Assembly (NCBI GenBank): GCA_006937955.1
Contig: SSNP01000024.1
Coordinates: forward strand, 682,001 to 746,000
Length of the DNA stretch: 64,000 bases
Source of the DNA: Pachypanchax playfairii
Taxonomy: Eukaryota > Chordata > Actinopteri > Cyprinodontiformes > Aplocheilidae
Direction: 5' to 3'
Shown: piece after piece, positions 12,486 through 23,545 of the stretch
How the letters are laid out: the number at the start of each line of letters is the position of its first letter
How positions within the stretch are numbered: the first letter of the stretch is position 1
The notes under the pieces: model-generated
The model's database searches: none
Seen by the model: only the letters and a program-made list of their open reading frames with translations
Told to the model about the DNA's origin: nothing
Program-made: the position numbers and the translations under genes

Positions 12486-12765
12486 GGTGTGTCATCTGGA
12501 GGGAGCTTGAAGTAGATCTGCTGCTCCTCCACATTGAATCACCTGAGGTGGTTGATCTGGTTAGGACGCCTCCTCCTCATTAGGTTTACTGGGGACGTCT
12601 CACTGGAAGGAGAGACCAGGACACACCCAGAACCCACTGAAGGGACTATATATCCTCTCTGACCTGGAAACATCTGGGGATCCTCCAGAAACAGCTGGAG
12701 ACTGGGGTGAGGGAGGTCTGGGTTTTCCTACTAACCTGTTGCCTCGTGACTATAGATATGCAGTG
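12486..12765 (+). mobile_element. 3' fragment of a non-LTR retrotransposon (decayed)
   Basis: The DNA aligns along its length with the copy at 44690-45110: GGAGGGAGCTTGAAGTAGA, then the GAGGTGGTT block, then the GACTATATATCCTCTCT block, then GAGGGAGGTCTGGGTTT. That copy still encodes the C-terminal LINE signature RWFRHLIKM and a following RPRxxWRDYIS block. Here the frame is broken by several indels. No 5' part or target duplication is visible. Confidence 0.7.
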
Positions 12766-15700
12766 ATGTATGTCTGACTTTCATTCTGTTTTTGTGTGGA
12801 AATAAACACATGCTTTAAAACTAGCTCCGCCCCTCAGGCCAGGCTTCTCTTCATCCCCGTATTAGATAAAAAAAAAATCACTTCAATGACAAAACTGTTT
12901 ATTAAAAGCTGGATTTTTAGGACTTCTTGGGTGATTTGCATTAATTCTGTCAAATTTTCAACACAAGCTGAAGATTCAGACGGACTCATTTTATCTAAAG
13001 AATTATTTTCATCCTGTTTTTACAAACTCTGAAGTAAACGTGTGTATTTAGAAGTAAAACCTTTCCCGTCTCAACTTTATAACCACATAAAATCTTTATA
13101 ATCTGAAATAAACTGCATTAATTTACATGTAGAACCTTTTAACCAGCTGTTATTCTCGTGGTTCCAGTCGTTAGAGGCAACAACTTTCCAGCTGACTAAT
13201 AACCAAACCTCACACGATGGCCGAGCTCGTCCCTTTAGCTCCTCCCACACATCAGCTGACTGATTGGTTAGAAAGCCGTGAGGAAGTGGCTGCAGTGATG
13301 AAGCTTCGGTGTCCATTGAAGTGAGGAAATAATCTATCTGAGGGTCTGATAGTGTGGATCATTTCAGTGGCGGGTAAGGTCAGCGAGGGGATGTAGGAAC
13401 GGTCATCACACTCATTCTGCTTCAGTGTACGAGCCGCTGCCGCCTGATTGATGCCTCTGAGGGAGGATTTGGAGCTCCTGTGGAGTGTTATATAAAAACA
13501 GTTTCATATAGATTCTTTAACTGAAGGCAGGTTTCTGTGTTCTTTTTGTTGGAGGTGAAGGAGACAAAGAAAGTTCTGAGTAATCAGATGTTTCATTCAG
13601 TCCCTCTGATGGAGAATCTGGTTTACACCATCCGTTTAAATCCAGTCCATCAGCTCCTTTAAGCTCACCATTACTCTGTCCAAAAAGACCATCTTCTCAA
13701 TTCCACACCTTTTATTTTGGGTCAGACGCAGAATCAATGAAACAAGAAGCTGCTTCCTCACCAAGATGAAACTGATGCAATTTAAATCCCTGGATGGAGG
13801 AAGAGGAGAAAAGGTCAGAAGAGGTAAAAGAAGAAACACTTTGGACTAAATAAAACATTTTTTTGTAGAGAAACAGGTAGAAAGCAGCGCTTGTAGCTGC
13901 AGAGGAAGTCCTGTGGGGTATAATTAACACAATACGGTCTGATGCTCACAGCAGCAGCTCAGAAACTGATTCAGTCAGAGACAATCTGCCCGTGGCGGTC
14001 TCCCAGTCCTGGTCCTCTGGGCTTCCTGTCCTGTCCTGCATGGTGAACGTGTTCCTTTGCAACAAAACATCGTTTTTAAACTGAATGTTATTAACAAGCT
14101 GAAGTAATTTCTCTTTTTGAAGCAGGTAAACATCTAAAACAAGCTGCACGGTGGACCTGAGGACCGAACCTCTGGGGTTTGAGTCTTTGTTCCTGTTCTG
14201 CAGGATCGTTTCATCGACTCCTTTCAGTCCATCTCTGGAGGAACTAAAAAGAATCTCCTGCAATCAGAGAAAATCACTCGCAGAAAATCATAAAGTTTAA
14301 ATATTTACTTTAAATATTAGAAATATTTGAACTGATGATTCGACCCAGTCGGCTGTAGATGGGAAATTTTTACTGATCAGAGTTTCATAAGTTACTGAAT
14401 CTCTCTTATTACAGTTAATCCAAATGTTTGTGTATAACTAGCTTTGAATCTGGACATTGTTTCTGTAAAGAACCTTAAAATGACGTTTTATTATGAGCTG
14501 ACACTTTATAAATAAAAACTAGAAAATCACTGGTCGAGTTCAGACCTTCAACAAGCGCCTCAGTCCCTCCATATTGGGATTTACACCAAAAATAAGAGTC
14601 TCGTCTTTGTTGTATCGCCATTATCAGATTCATTGACCATGAAAACACATTTAACAATTGGATTGACATTGATTCGTTATTAGTTCAATAGTTATTCATG
14701 AAAATCTCTTTTTTTCTTTTACCATTTCTGATCTTTCCTGAAAAGTTTATTAAAATTCATCCAGAATGTTTAGAGTCCTGATGGAGGTAATAAACCCAGA
14801 AAAGAGCTGCTTTCCTTTTTATTCTAAGTCAAACCAGGTTGTAAAACCATAATAAAAGAACATCATGGTCTGCTGTTAGAAAATGCCACAGAATGTTTAT
14901 TTCTCATATATTTACAGAGGGTTGTTAAACACACAGCTGACCGACTCTTTATGTAAGAAATCGCTCATAATTCAGAAAACGAGGAGTCATGGCTGAGGGT
15001 CAAAGGTCACGGTGCTTAGCAGCTGCTCAGTCCAGAACACTTCCCAGTAGCTGCTCAGTTCTAACGAGGGGTTTATGAGTCGTGATGAAAAACTCATTGG
15101 AAATGCTTTCGGCATCTCGTGTCTCCTCTTCTCAGCAGATCCTCGGCTCATACAGCGACCTCAGCAAATTGACCCGCAGATTTATTCAGCTATTTTCTAA
15201 AGGTCTCCGTTCACGGCTCTACAGTCCGGGTGGAAAATTAGTGCTCCAATGGATTTCACTTTCAATTTGATCATGGCCTCAGCTAAAGGGAGGACAGTGG
15301 TAATGAACTCATGTGTGCTCTTCCACTTAGTGGAGCAAACGCTGCTGGAAGCAGAACGACAGGAGACACGGTTTGAGACCTGGTTCACCCAAAACTACTG
15401 TTACAATGCTGCTTCCATTTTATTTGTGGATTACATGAAATCTAAAGTTACTAAGGATGTTTGGATTTAGATGTAAACAAGGGGGTCAAAAAGGTGCTAA
15501 CAGAACTTGTTCATCTGACACGCAACAGCTAAAACGAGCTAATTTAAACCCAGAATATGCTCATTAAATTCAAATTAACTCATTCAAAAGGTTATTTAAA
15601 GAGGCTATTTCACACAAATTTCATGACTTTGTGGTTATTTCTGAAGAATTAACCTGTAATATGAAATATTTTATATCTAAAAAATATTAGGAAACACTGA

Positions 15701-16600
15701 TTAACAGACCTTTCAATCTGTCTGCGTCACGATTCGTCAGGCTTCGGGCAACAACTTATTAATATTTATTATTCGAATATGCTGGACTCAGATTGGCTAA
15801 AAAACTAGCCTATGAGAGCACGGCTTCTTGTTTCCTTCCCTGCTGCGCATAGCAACAGCGCACCAAGTCTCTTTCTGTTTGATACGTGTTTATGCTAACA
15901 GCTTTTAGCCAGCAGCATGCTAAGTGTGGTTTCAACTGCTGATGAAAAAAAGTCCCAAATATACAAAAAACTTTTCAAAATAATTACTGACATACAAACG
16001 TGTAATTTGTATTTCCATGTACTTTCACTTTCAGATTCAAATTTTTAATTCTGAAAATTAAGCTAGTAGTGAGTAAAGAATGAAGCTGTCATTCATCCAT
16101 CAGAGTTGTGAGTATGAGGAATATTTCAGCTCGTGGTGAGTTCAGGTGTCAGACAGATAAACAGGATTTAAGCTGAAGTGAAGAACAGCATCATGTTTGC
16201 ATCAGATGTTACACGGTCTGCAATAATATTTAGAAACACTTTGACATTTTAAAGGTTAGATTTGATAAGTTTTGCTGTTTGGGGCATCAGCTGTGCCCCG
16301 TCACAAATCCTTCCTGTTAACGGTTTCTTTACAAGAGGTGAACACCAAATCCTACAATTGTAAATTACTTAAAGTGAAACGTTAAACAATAAGTAGAAAA
16401 ATACTGAGACCAAAAAATGAAAGATAAGGAGTAAAAATACATTTATATATTTGGTTTTCAGCCATTTCAATAAAAAGTTGTTTATTCACTGATTTATTTC
16501 TATAAACAATTTTAAACATGACAGACAACAAAATTTGTTTTTTTATTTGCTTATTTAATTGATTTTCACTTTGTAACAAACAATCAGAAGGTTTTATCAG
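12766..16600. other. Intergenic stretch between tmem256 and the tmem102-like gene
   Basis: No exon is recognised. The minus-strand open frame at 13946-14263 (105 residues) and the plus-strand frames near 15082-15470 resemble no family I know and have no clear splice context. The sequence is otherwise AT-rich and ordinary. Confidence 0.5.
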
Positions 16601-16624
16601 GATAGTTGTGTTGTAGAAATATAT

Positions 16625-16630
16625 TTTATT
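16625..16630 (-). terminator. Candidate polyadenylation signal of tmem256
   Basis: The first AATAAA on the minus strand after the tmem256 stop, about 300 nt downstream. More AATAAA hexamers lie at 16552-16557, 16493-16498 and 16481-16486. A 3' UTR of roughly 320 nt would follow. Confidence 0.4.
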
Positions 16631-16931
16631 ATATTGGGGATTTCTCTGAATGCAAACATTAAAGAGGATGCATGGTGATTATATTTACATCACTCATTCA
16701 AGTTTAAGATGAGGGTCAAAGGTCAGCAATCAGAAACAACCAGCGGAGGCAGAGACGTGATAATCCTGTGGTGACCTTATCTCCTGCTGACACCCGCCTC
16801 CCAAACACAGGCAGCCGTTAGACGGGTGACATTATAAACTCTGTGCTGACTTCCCGCAGCTTCTTCCATCAGACAACCCACAGTTCAGAGAAATATGGCA
16901 GCTCTGATGAGAAGATCCCAGCTGTCACAGT

Positions 16932-18480
16932 TCACAGGATCATGGCCAGCCAACCGGCGATCATAGCTACACCACCAACCGGAGCCAGTTTGCCCAGACC
17001 GGGGTCACCCGTCAGGGCCTGGTGGTACAGAGGTCCACAGAACATCCCCATCCCAGCGATCAGGATGGATCCGGCCTGAAAAGAGGATGTTTTACCTTTA
17101 ACTAAACATTTAAATACTTCTTCTCATAAGAAGCTATAACATCATGTTTACATGCATCTGAAAACCCCGCCCACTCACCGGAACACAATCATGTTTTTTT
17201 TTTTAAGAATTAAATATTTGATACGGCTAAACATTAGAAAAAAAAATGTAAGCAACAAAGAACTAAATGAAACAAATCAGCACCTAAAGAAAAAAAAAAT
17301 CTAGTGGAGATTTTATGATTTAATCTGAAAAATGTCCCGTTTTTTTCCACAGAGGGGGCGGGACTTAAACATATACTGGAACCAGCCACTAGGGGCGCTC
17401 ATTTTGTTTCAGCTTCCATGTCTTTGTTACATTCCAACTGTTCCAAAAGTTTTTTTAGGAATAACCAACTGGCCTCAAATTATATGCATGTCGCTAATTC
17501 AGTCCTAAAGCAGATAGTTGGAAGAATATATGTTTAGACACAGTCTGATAGTTTGTTTTAGTTCCTAAAAGACTCACTCTCTTCTTGTGTTCCTAAAGTC
17601 AATTAATAATCCTGTTTATCAAAATTAAATGTACCATGACAATTTAAAGGATGCTAAAGTGAATCCAAACCACACTCACCACCAGAGGTTTGCTACAGTG
17701 GGCAGCGCCCAGCAGGGCCAGGCTGTGGTAGAAATGGTATTTATTGGCTGTTTCATAAAGCTGGGAAGAAAAAAAAAGGAAAAACACAGAGAAGTCTGAA
17801 CAATTTCAGCTTTTTATAAAACTATTTTAAGAAAGAAACAAACAGGATGCAAAGTAATTTCACAAAGATTTGTCAATAATAAAAACAACAACATACCACT
17901 ATCCGGTAATCATCTGGGTCTCTGTTTTTGAAACCTGAAACAAAACAAAATAAAAACACCAGTCTGCATGTGAAATGACTTCATGTTTCATCTGGAAGAC
18001 GAGCTGTGCTGATAGCTTTATTGATTAATGTTTTTATTAGGAATCACTCTTTTAGTCTGACAAGTTACTTGACATGTGATTGACACTCTGCTCAGGAAGT
18101 CCACCAAAACTCCGGAGGCGGGTCACCTTGATTACAAAATAGTTTATTTTGCTAAAATAATGTAAGGTTGGAAAAATAATTTGCAGGACGAATTATGCAT
18201 CAGTTTAACATACATCAACTTTAATATCAACTTTCTATTTTTATTATTCATTTGTGATAAAAAGAAGCTAAATATAAATTGCTATCTTTTGGCAACACAG
18301 GCTGGAACGGTGTAAACGTTTACACTCGGTCACCTGCCGTCATTACGACTCAGCTCAGTCAGAACATTCCCGGTGGTGAAATAATATTAATTTCCTACCG
18401 TGAGCTCCGTAAGCTCCCAGTCCCACCGCAGAGGCTCCCGACAGAGCTGCTAACCTTCGTACCAAAGCAGAGGCAGTCAT
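16932..18480 (-). CDS. tmem256: Transmembrane protein 256 (DUF423), complete, four exons
   Basis: Exons are 18480-18399, 17934-17897, 17760-17680 and 17075-16932. All junctions are GT-AG and in phase: 27 codons plus 1 nt, 38 nt, 81 nt and 144 nt including TGA. The 114-residue product matches the usual TMEM256 length (human 113). Family marks are the hydrophobic start with GAYGAH (residues 22-27), the block ANKYHFYHSLALLG (45-58), the third hydrophobic segment (68-88), then GDPG and LAPVGG (97-102), and a C-terminal hydrophobic helix ending at Leu114. Four membrane segments are expected. The function is not established; mammalian proteomics places the family in membranes and exosomes. The ATG is the only one in frame before the conserved N-terminus. 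Confidence 0.96.
17161..17440 (+). repeat. Interspersed repeat in tmem256 intron 3, CTCF-like core with one G lost
   Basis: A GGGGGCGGGACTTAAA block is followed by ATACTGGAACCAGCCACTAG and GGGCGCTC, then TTTTGTTTCAGCTTCCATG. It is the same repeat as at 12050 and 44090. The CTCF-type core at 17386-17399 lacks one G. A CCCCGCCCACTCACC segment at 17166-17180 resembles one near 11637-11650 and may belong to the same family. Confidence 0.55.
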
Positions 18481-18960
18481 GTTTTCACTAATGGCTGTGC
18501 TACATTAACGGTATTTATGTAATTTCTATTGTCCAGGTGCGTTCATACGAGTTATATGTTTAAAAGTTTGAATTTATTAATCTTATATACTAAAAATTGA
18601 AATATAAAAGAAAAGTAATAAAACATGATTGAAAATTGCTAAACATGTTGGATAATTCTGAGGTTCTAACTATTATTGTTTGAACTCTTTTTAATCCCAC
18701 TGCCCTGTTGCGTCCTTGAATGCACCGGTTGTACTGCTTTAACTTGAGCCAAAATGGCGACTCCCGTGCTACAGTTTCTGCCCTCAGGGTGGATTTCTGG
18801 ACCGTTCCAAGCAGATGAGACACTAACATGACACTTGAGAAGTCACTGCACTGCCTTTGGGTTGTGTGAGGCTGTGAATACATTAGCTTCAGCATTTCAA
18901 GGTCTTATTGTAGAGAATTTGCGACTTTAACAGCTTTAATGCAGCGTTCCAGGCAGGGTA
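18481..18960 (-). promoter_or_regulatory. tmem256 upstream region
   Basis: The promoter of tmem256 should lie here. There is no TATA box and only modest CpG content. A minus-strand CGCCATTTTGG motif (YY1-like; plus strand CCAAAATGGCG at about 18752-18762) lies 275 bp upstream of the start codon. The evidence is positional. Confidence 0.3.
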
Positions 18961-20396
18961 AGTATTTGATTATTTGTCCAGTATCAGACTCATGGCTGTA
19001 CTCTGAGGACAGAAAAAGCTGGAATATTTCCAATGGCAAGAAAAAAGTGATTTAAATTATTATTATTATGAATTTAATTTTTATTGCAGGATTAGAAGGA
19101 GCCACTTTTCACAGCAGTAGATTTAATTAACTTTAAAAGGTTTTTTTTTATTATTATAACCAAATTTCCAGTGAAAACTGGTGATTTTCTTCATCTTCCC
19201 AAACATAAAATGTTTTTTCCTGCCAGCAGAAGTATTTAGGTAATGCTGATGTTCCCTTTTGATGAGACACCACTGATCCCTGTTGAGATCTTGCCATGAG
19301 GGGGAGCTGTATTGCTTTCTTATGTGCCAAAGTTTAGATGCGTGCATGTGTGCATGAAAGAGGACGTCTTCCATTATCATACTGAAATTACAGATGGTCA
19401 CACTGTATTACTGGAGCTACTAAACCACAGCTTCCGTCAAGCCTCGTCCTTAGCTGACTTTGACACAGAATTATTATAAAGCATTCATTTAATGCATTTT
19501 AATGACCATTTTGCTAATTAAAAATAAGCCTTACGAGTCCCAAGCTTTCACCATCGACTGTGTGAAGCTGGTGAGATGTGATGTGACTCTGAGCTCCATC
19601 TACCCTCTCAGGTTGTTTTCACTCGGACTCGTGGCAGGTGGGACTACAAGGACAACAATAAAACAGGATTTTAGATCTTGTTTCAGCAGACAAGCAGCAA
19701 ATGATCTGAAAGTCCCAGCAGCAGCAGCGAGTTGTTCCTTGAAAAGCATCAATTCATCTCACTTCACCGCAGCCTGGCGTCTCCCCTGCTCTCTGGTGAC
19801 TGTCGGCCATTCCTCAGTGTTTTTGGGAAGAAGCGTGTGCATGTATGTTTCTGATCTCTGACTGTTGGTAACCTTTCTCAAATACATTGATGTTGGTTTG
19901 ATTCCACAAAACACCCTCAGATATCGAGATGAACCAAAAGCTACAGGTTGCAGGAGGATTCGCTGGCGTCAGCGATCTGTGTGTCTCGCTGATCATCATA
20001 CCACCAGCAGTTTTACCATCTGCTCACAAACTGGATGAAAAGAGCTCACGGTTAAATCTTAGCTGACTTCCACACCCCTTCCATCATCATCTTCTCTAAT
20101 GACATGGATCCAGGACACTTGGGTTAGACAGAGATCCTCTGCCTCTCTGTCTGGACGGACCGGTGCCGGCCCGTCCAGCTGAACTACCGAGCGAGAGATG
20201 ATGCTAAGATGAGGGATTTAAGTTCAAGACAAAAACTTCAAAATCTTTTTTTGTTGATCAAAAGGAGTGTCCACAGCAACTTGTATCCCATCACAGACGC
20301 AGGAACTGAACCCAGAAGCAGAAACTGAAGCAAGCCGAACGCCCCCTTGTGGCAGATCTCAGCGCAGCAACATCTCTGAGGATGTTCTTCACAATC
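18961..20396. other. Intergenic, no gene recognised
   Basis: AT-rich sequence with scattered short open frames and no family match. Position 20342-20357 carries a minus-strand CTCF-like motif with one mismatch (CCACAAGGGGGCG). Confidence 0.5.
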
Positions 20397-20399
20397 TTA

Positions 20400-21013
20400 T
20401 GGTGCGTTCACACCGGCCCAACCGTCAACGTCAGAAGCGTCAAGTCAACATGTAAAGTCTATGATGGAGTCCGTCAGAGGAGCGTCAGAGTCTCTGCGTC
20501 GCTTTGTGAGCGTTAGCAGCGTTAACTTTTCAAGCTTTTCAAGCGTTTCCGGCGTTGAAGCTTGAAACGCGAGCAACGCAGAAGTTCAGCTAGCTGAATT
20601 TTTGACGCTCTTGAAGCGCTATGTCAACCAATCAGAGCGTCTCATCGTAGTGACGTAGTGACATCACTGCACGTAACCTGAATGAAGCAGGAAGTCTTCA
20701 AACAGGGCGCGGGACAGACGGAAGTAGCGCTGGAAGCAAACCTCATCCATATGTAGCTCCTGGAGCAAATGGTTTAACTCCTCATACTCAGAACGCATCT
20801 GAAGAATGGGGTGTATCCACAAACGGAGTAAATAAAGCCAAGCCACTCTCTCTATAGGATCCGCCATAGCTCAGAACATCTGATAACAAAGGAAGCCCCG
20901 CCTACACGCTCTTTCTAATGGTCAAGCGTTACAAGCTTCAACTTTCAAGCGTCAAACTTGAAGCGTTGTGAACGTTGCTTGACGTTGACAAAGCGGCCGG
21001 TGTGAACGCACCA
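20400..21013. mobile_element. PIF/Harbinger-type element, 614 bp, non-autonomous
   Basis: Both ends carry the 19 bp terminal inverted repeat TGGTGCGTTCACACCGGCC, perfect on each side. A TTA target duplication flanks it at 20397-20399 and 21014-21016, the hallmark of PIF/Harbinger insertion. Many subterminal copies of TCAAGCGT and CGTCAA in both orientations suggest transposase-binding sites. The interior holds a minus-strand transposase remnant. A second copy lies at 46760-47432 in the same orientation. Confidence 0.88.
20664..20867 (-). pseudogene. HARBI1-like transposase N-terminal remnant
   Basis: A 67-residue frame starting MADPIERVAWLYLLRLWIHP and continuing with an FQRYFRLSRALFEDF block matches the N-terminal region of fish Harbinger/HARBI1 nuclease proteins. 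The catalytic DDE domain is absent, so the element cannot mobilise itself. The frame opens inside the 614 bp element and runs antisense to its listed orientation. Confidence 0.7.
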
Positions 21014-21016
21014 TTA

Positions 21017-22910
21017 TGGGCTCAGTACAAGGGAGGCGACAAACGACGGCGATCAGCGAAACTCATTGCAGCTGCTTTGAAAACCTGACACGCGGGAGGC
21101 GGCAGCGACCAGCAACACAAGCTAGCGACACACTCATAGCAAGTCTTTCATGGTTTTGATTGGCTGACAGATTGGAGGGAATTTTCGGAACTAAAAGCAG
21201 TTAAGGGGTGAAAAATGTTAGATATGAAGTGTCACAAGATTTTGCTGGAGTAAAGTGAAATCTTACTTCTGACTTTGTTATACAAGAGACGAAAAAGACC
21301 TGAATGAGTTCAATTCAATTCAATTTTTCCTCCATGTTCCATTAAAACCTTCGCTGATTGGTCTGCTTCTGAGAAACAGAGATGAAAACTCAAAATTACA
21401 CGATACACTCAAGTGCAAAATTTCACATGCATGATTATCACGTTTCGCTTAGCAGGAAGGAGATTAGCAAATATCGCTTTGTCTCACGTCTCATTGAAAT
21501 TAAATGGAGAGACGATGTTGCTTCTCGTGGGTCGAGCCCATTTGTTCTTACCTTACAGCTGTATGTTATGTTTTTCTTTTTTTATTTGTCAGAATTTAGT
21601 TGGCTAATTCTTGAGTAAACATAAAGATTGTATTTGTGGAAGTAGGCGGGACATCCAAAACTACGACATGTAAACAGGAAGTCGCGGCTACATTATGGAA
21701 CGATATAAAAATGAGACGCCTGGTTTATCGTTACATGTGCGGCACTATTTTAAAATTTATTTCGTATGTACTTGGAACTGATTTAATTGACTGAATATTT
21801 CTTGTCAATATCAAAAAATTTAGTTTTTTTTTTTTTGTTATTTAAATTTGCCATTTTTTGCAGCCGGATGCAGAAGGTGAATAAAATCATTTCATCCAGA
21901 AATAAACAAAGACTTTTGTTTGCTGTTTATCCGTTTCAGCACTTAACAGCAGTGCATACACACTGGGAAATACGGCTTCTTCTGAATGTATTGAATTACT
22001 TTGTTATCATACTGGGCTGTTTGAATTTCCTATTTTCTTTCCTTGTTAGCCGTATCGTTAGATGTTGTCAGTTCAAAGCAAATTTGCTGCTTCATCAACA
22101 TGAAAATAAGGTTCTGCTTTGTTTTTCTTGTGCAGGTAACAAGAGAGATGGAAACACCACAGCAAGACCCCGAAGACGTTATTATTTCAAGAAACAAGCT
22201 GCACTATGAGTGATGCTTTCAGAAATGAGAGGCTTGCATTGTAATGTTGTCAGAAGTGTCATCCATTTCCTCCGCTGTGGCACTCAGGAGTTTCAAGAAA
22301 TCAGGACTCCTTCAAAGCCAAGGTTCTTTTCAGTGCTGAAAGCTTCGCCTGCTTTTTGGCCGGCTTTAAATTGGAACCCAATTTTTTTTCCCCTTTTTAA
22401 AAAATTCTCCATTAACCTTGATGCGTTACGACATCTGCAGTTCTTCACAGCCTTCAGCTCGCTTTGAGAAGCTGCAACCGCAGCCACTTATTTATCTTTT
22501 AGGGTGATTTCATGTTTTTGTGATGTTTGGTCCCAAATGTGTGTGTTGTGGTGGGCGTCATGGTTTTATATGCTGCTGCTCTGTCGCTCCTCCATGTCAT
22601 TACATCCCTTTCAGCAAAGAGCAGCGAATGGCAGGAGAGAGAGGAAAGGAAGACGAGAGAGGTAGAAGAGACGGGGCTGCCGAGTGACATTTTGTCTGGG
22701 AGTCCAGGCCATTGTGTTCCAGGAGGGATGACACCAGTCCCTGCCATTAAGTGACACACATGCACATTTAACCTGGTCCAAATCCATCTCAGGTAGACCA
22801 CTTGTTAATGTGATAGTTTTCAAAGTGTGGTTGAGTAGTTTTAAACAGTCAGTAGATCTCAGTTTGAAGAATCAAGCAGAAACAAGATTTATATTTATAG
22901 TTTATTACCG
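21017..22910. other. Intergenic, no gene recognised
   Basis: Contains open frames at 21787-22209 and 22210-22467 (plus) that are leucine/phenylalanine-rich and match nothing I know. A start-like piece of the (A)TTCAATTCAATT repeat that precedes some fish SINE-like elements lies at 21308-21325. Confidence 0.5.
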
Positions 22911-22917
22911 CCGCCAG

Positions 22918-22932
22918 CCACCAGGTGGCGAT
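22918..22932 (+). promoter_or_regulatory. CTCF-consensus motif
   Basis: CCACCAGGTGGCGAT fits CCASYAGRKGGCR of the CTCF core. It follows a CCGCCGCCAG stretch. Occupancy is unknown. Confidence 0.4.
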
Positions 22933-23204
22933 GGAGAAGAGAACTCTAAAACTCGTGGATGGAAGAACCAATCGATTAGATTTTAGTGGTGATCTAGATC
23001 ATTGTCTGGGATTTCTGTCTGGATCCAGGAATAAATGTCATCAAAATGAAGCACACTATACAACAGAAGGAGAACATTAAACCTAACCTGTTGTAGAGTA
23101 AATCTGTCCTGACATCATAAGGCACCCAGACTCAACATTCTGTCTGCCAAACAAATCTGACCAGAACCGGCAAGAAAAAAGAGAAAAACATAACTAGCCC
23201 CTCC

Positions 23205-23545
23205 TTTACACTGAACGCTCAATGGTACTGACGCGTAATACACAGCTGATAGCCGCTATTAAAGTCAATGAGACCGTTCCCACTGAACGCGAAGCAGCGC
23301 ACATGTGACGCGTCTCAGAAGCGTAGTGTCGCAAGCATTACGTTGCAGTTCTATTTTTTTATGCTTCTAAAACACATAAAGCTCAGCAGCTTAGTTTGGA
23401 CCAGACAGGAAATCAGGCATTTGTGAAACGTAAAATACACGGAAGTTTCACAATAAAAGGACACGTGTAGATTCATAAAAAAATTCATTACCTTTGATGG
23501 GTTTGAAGTCTGTAGGTGGTGTTGAAATGACCGGTAAGGGGTAAG
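23205..23545 (+). repeat. Dispersed repeat, copy A (pair with 61045-61378)
   Basis: Co-linear with 61045-61378. Shared blocks include ATTAAAGTCAATG, CTTCTAAAACRCATAAAGCTC, GGACCAGACAGGAAATCAGG and GGGTTTGAAGTCTGTAGGTG. It has scattered GCGTAA/ACGCGT subterminal motifs, as in non-autonomous DNA transposons. I could not define terminal repeats or a target duplication. Copy A has an extra AGCAGCTTAG segment. Confidence 0.7.

Noticed and set aside
13946..14263. 105-residue minus-strand frame that looks protein-like
   Set aside because: No family recognised and no partner exons. It could be an old transposon piece, but I cannot support it as a gene.
16843..17079. 78-residue plus-strand frame
   Set aside because: It is the antisense shadow of tmem256 exon 4.
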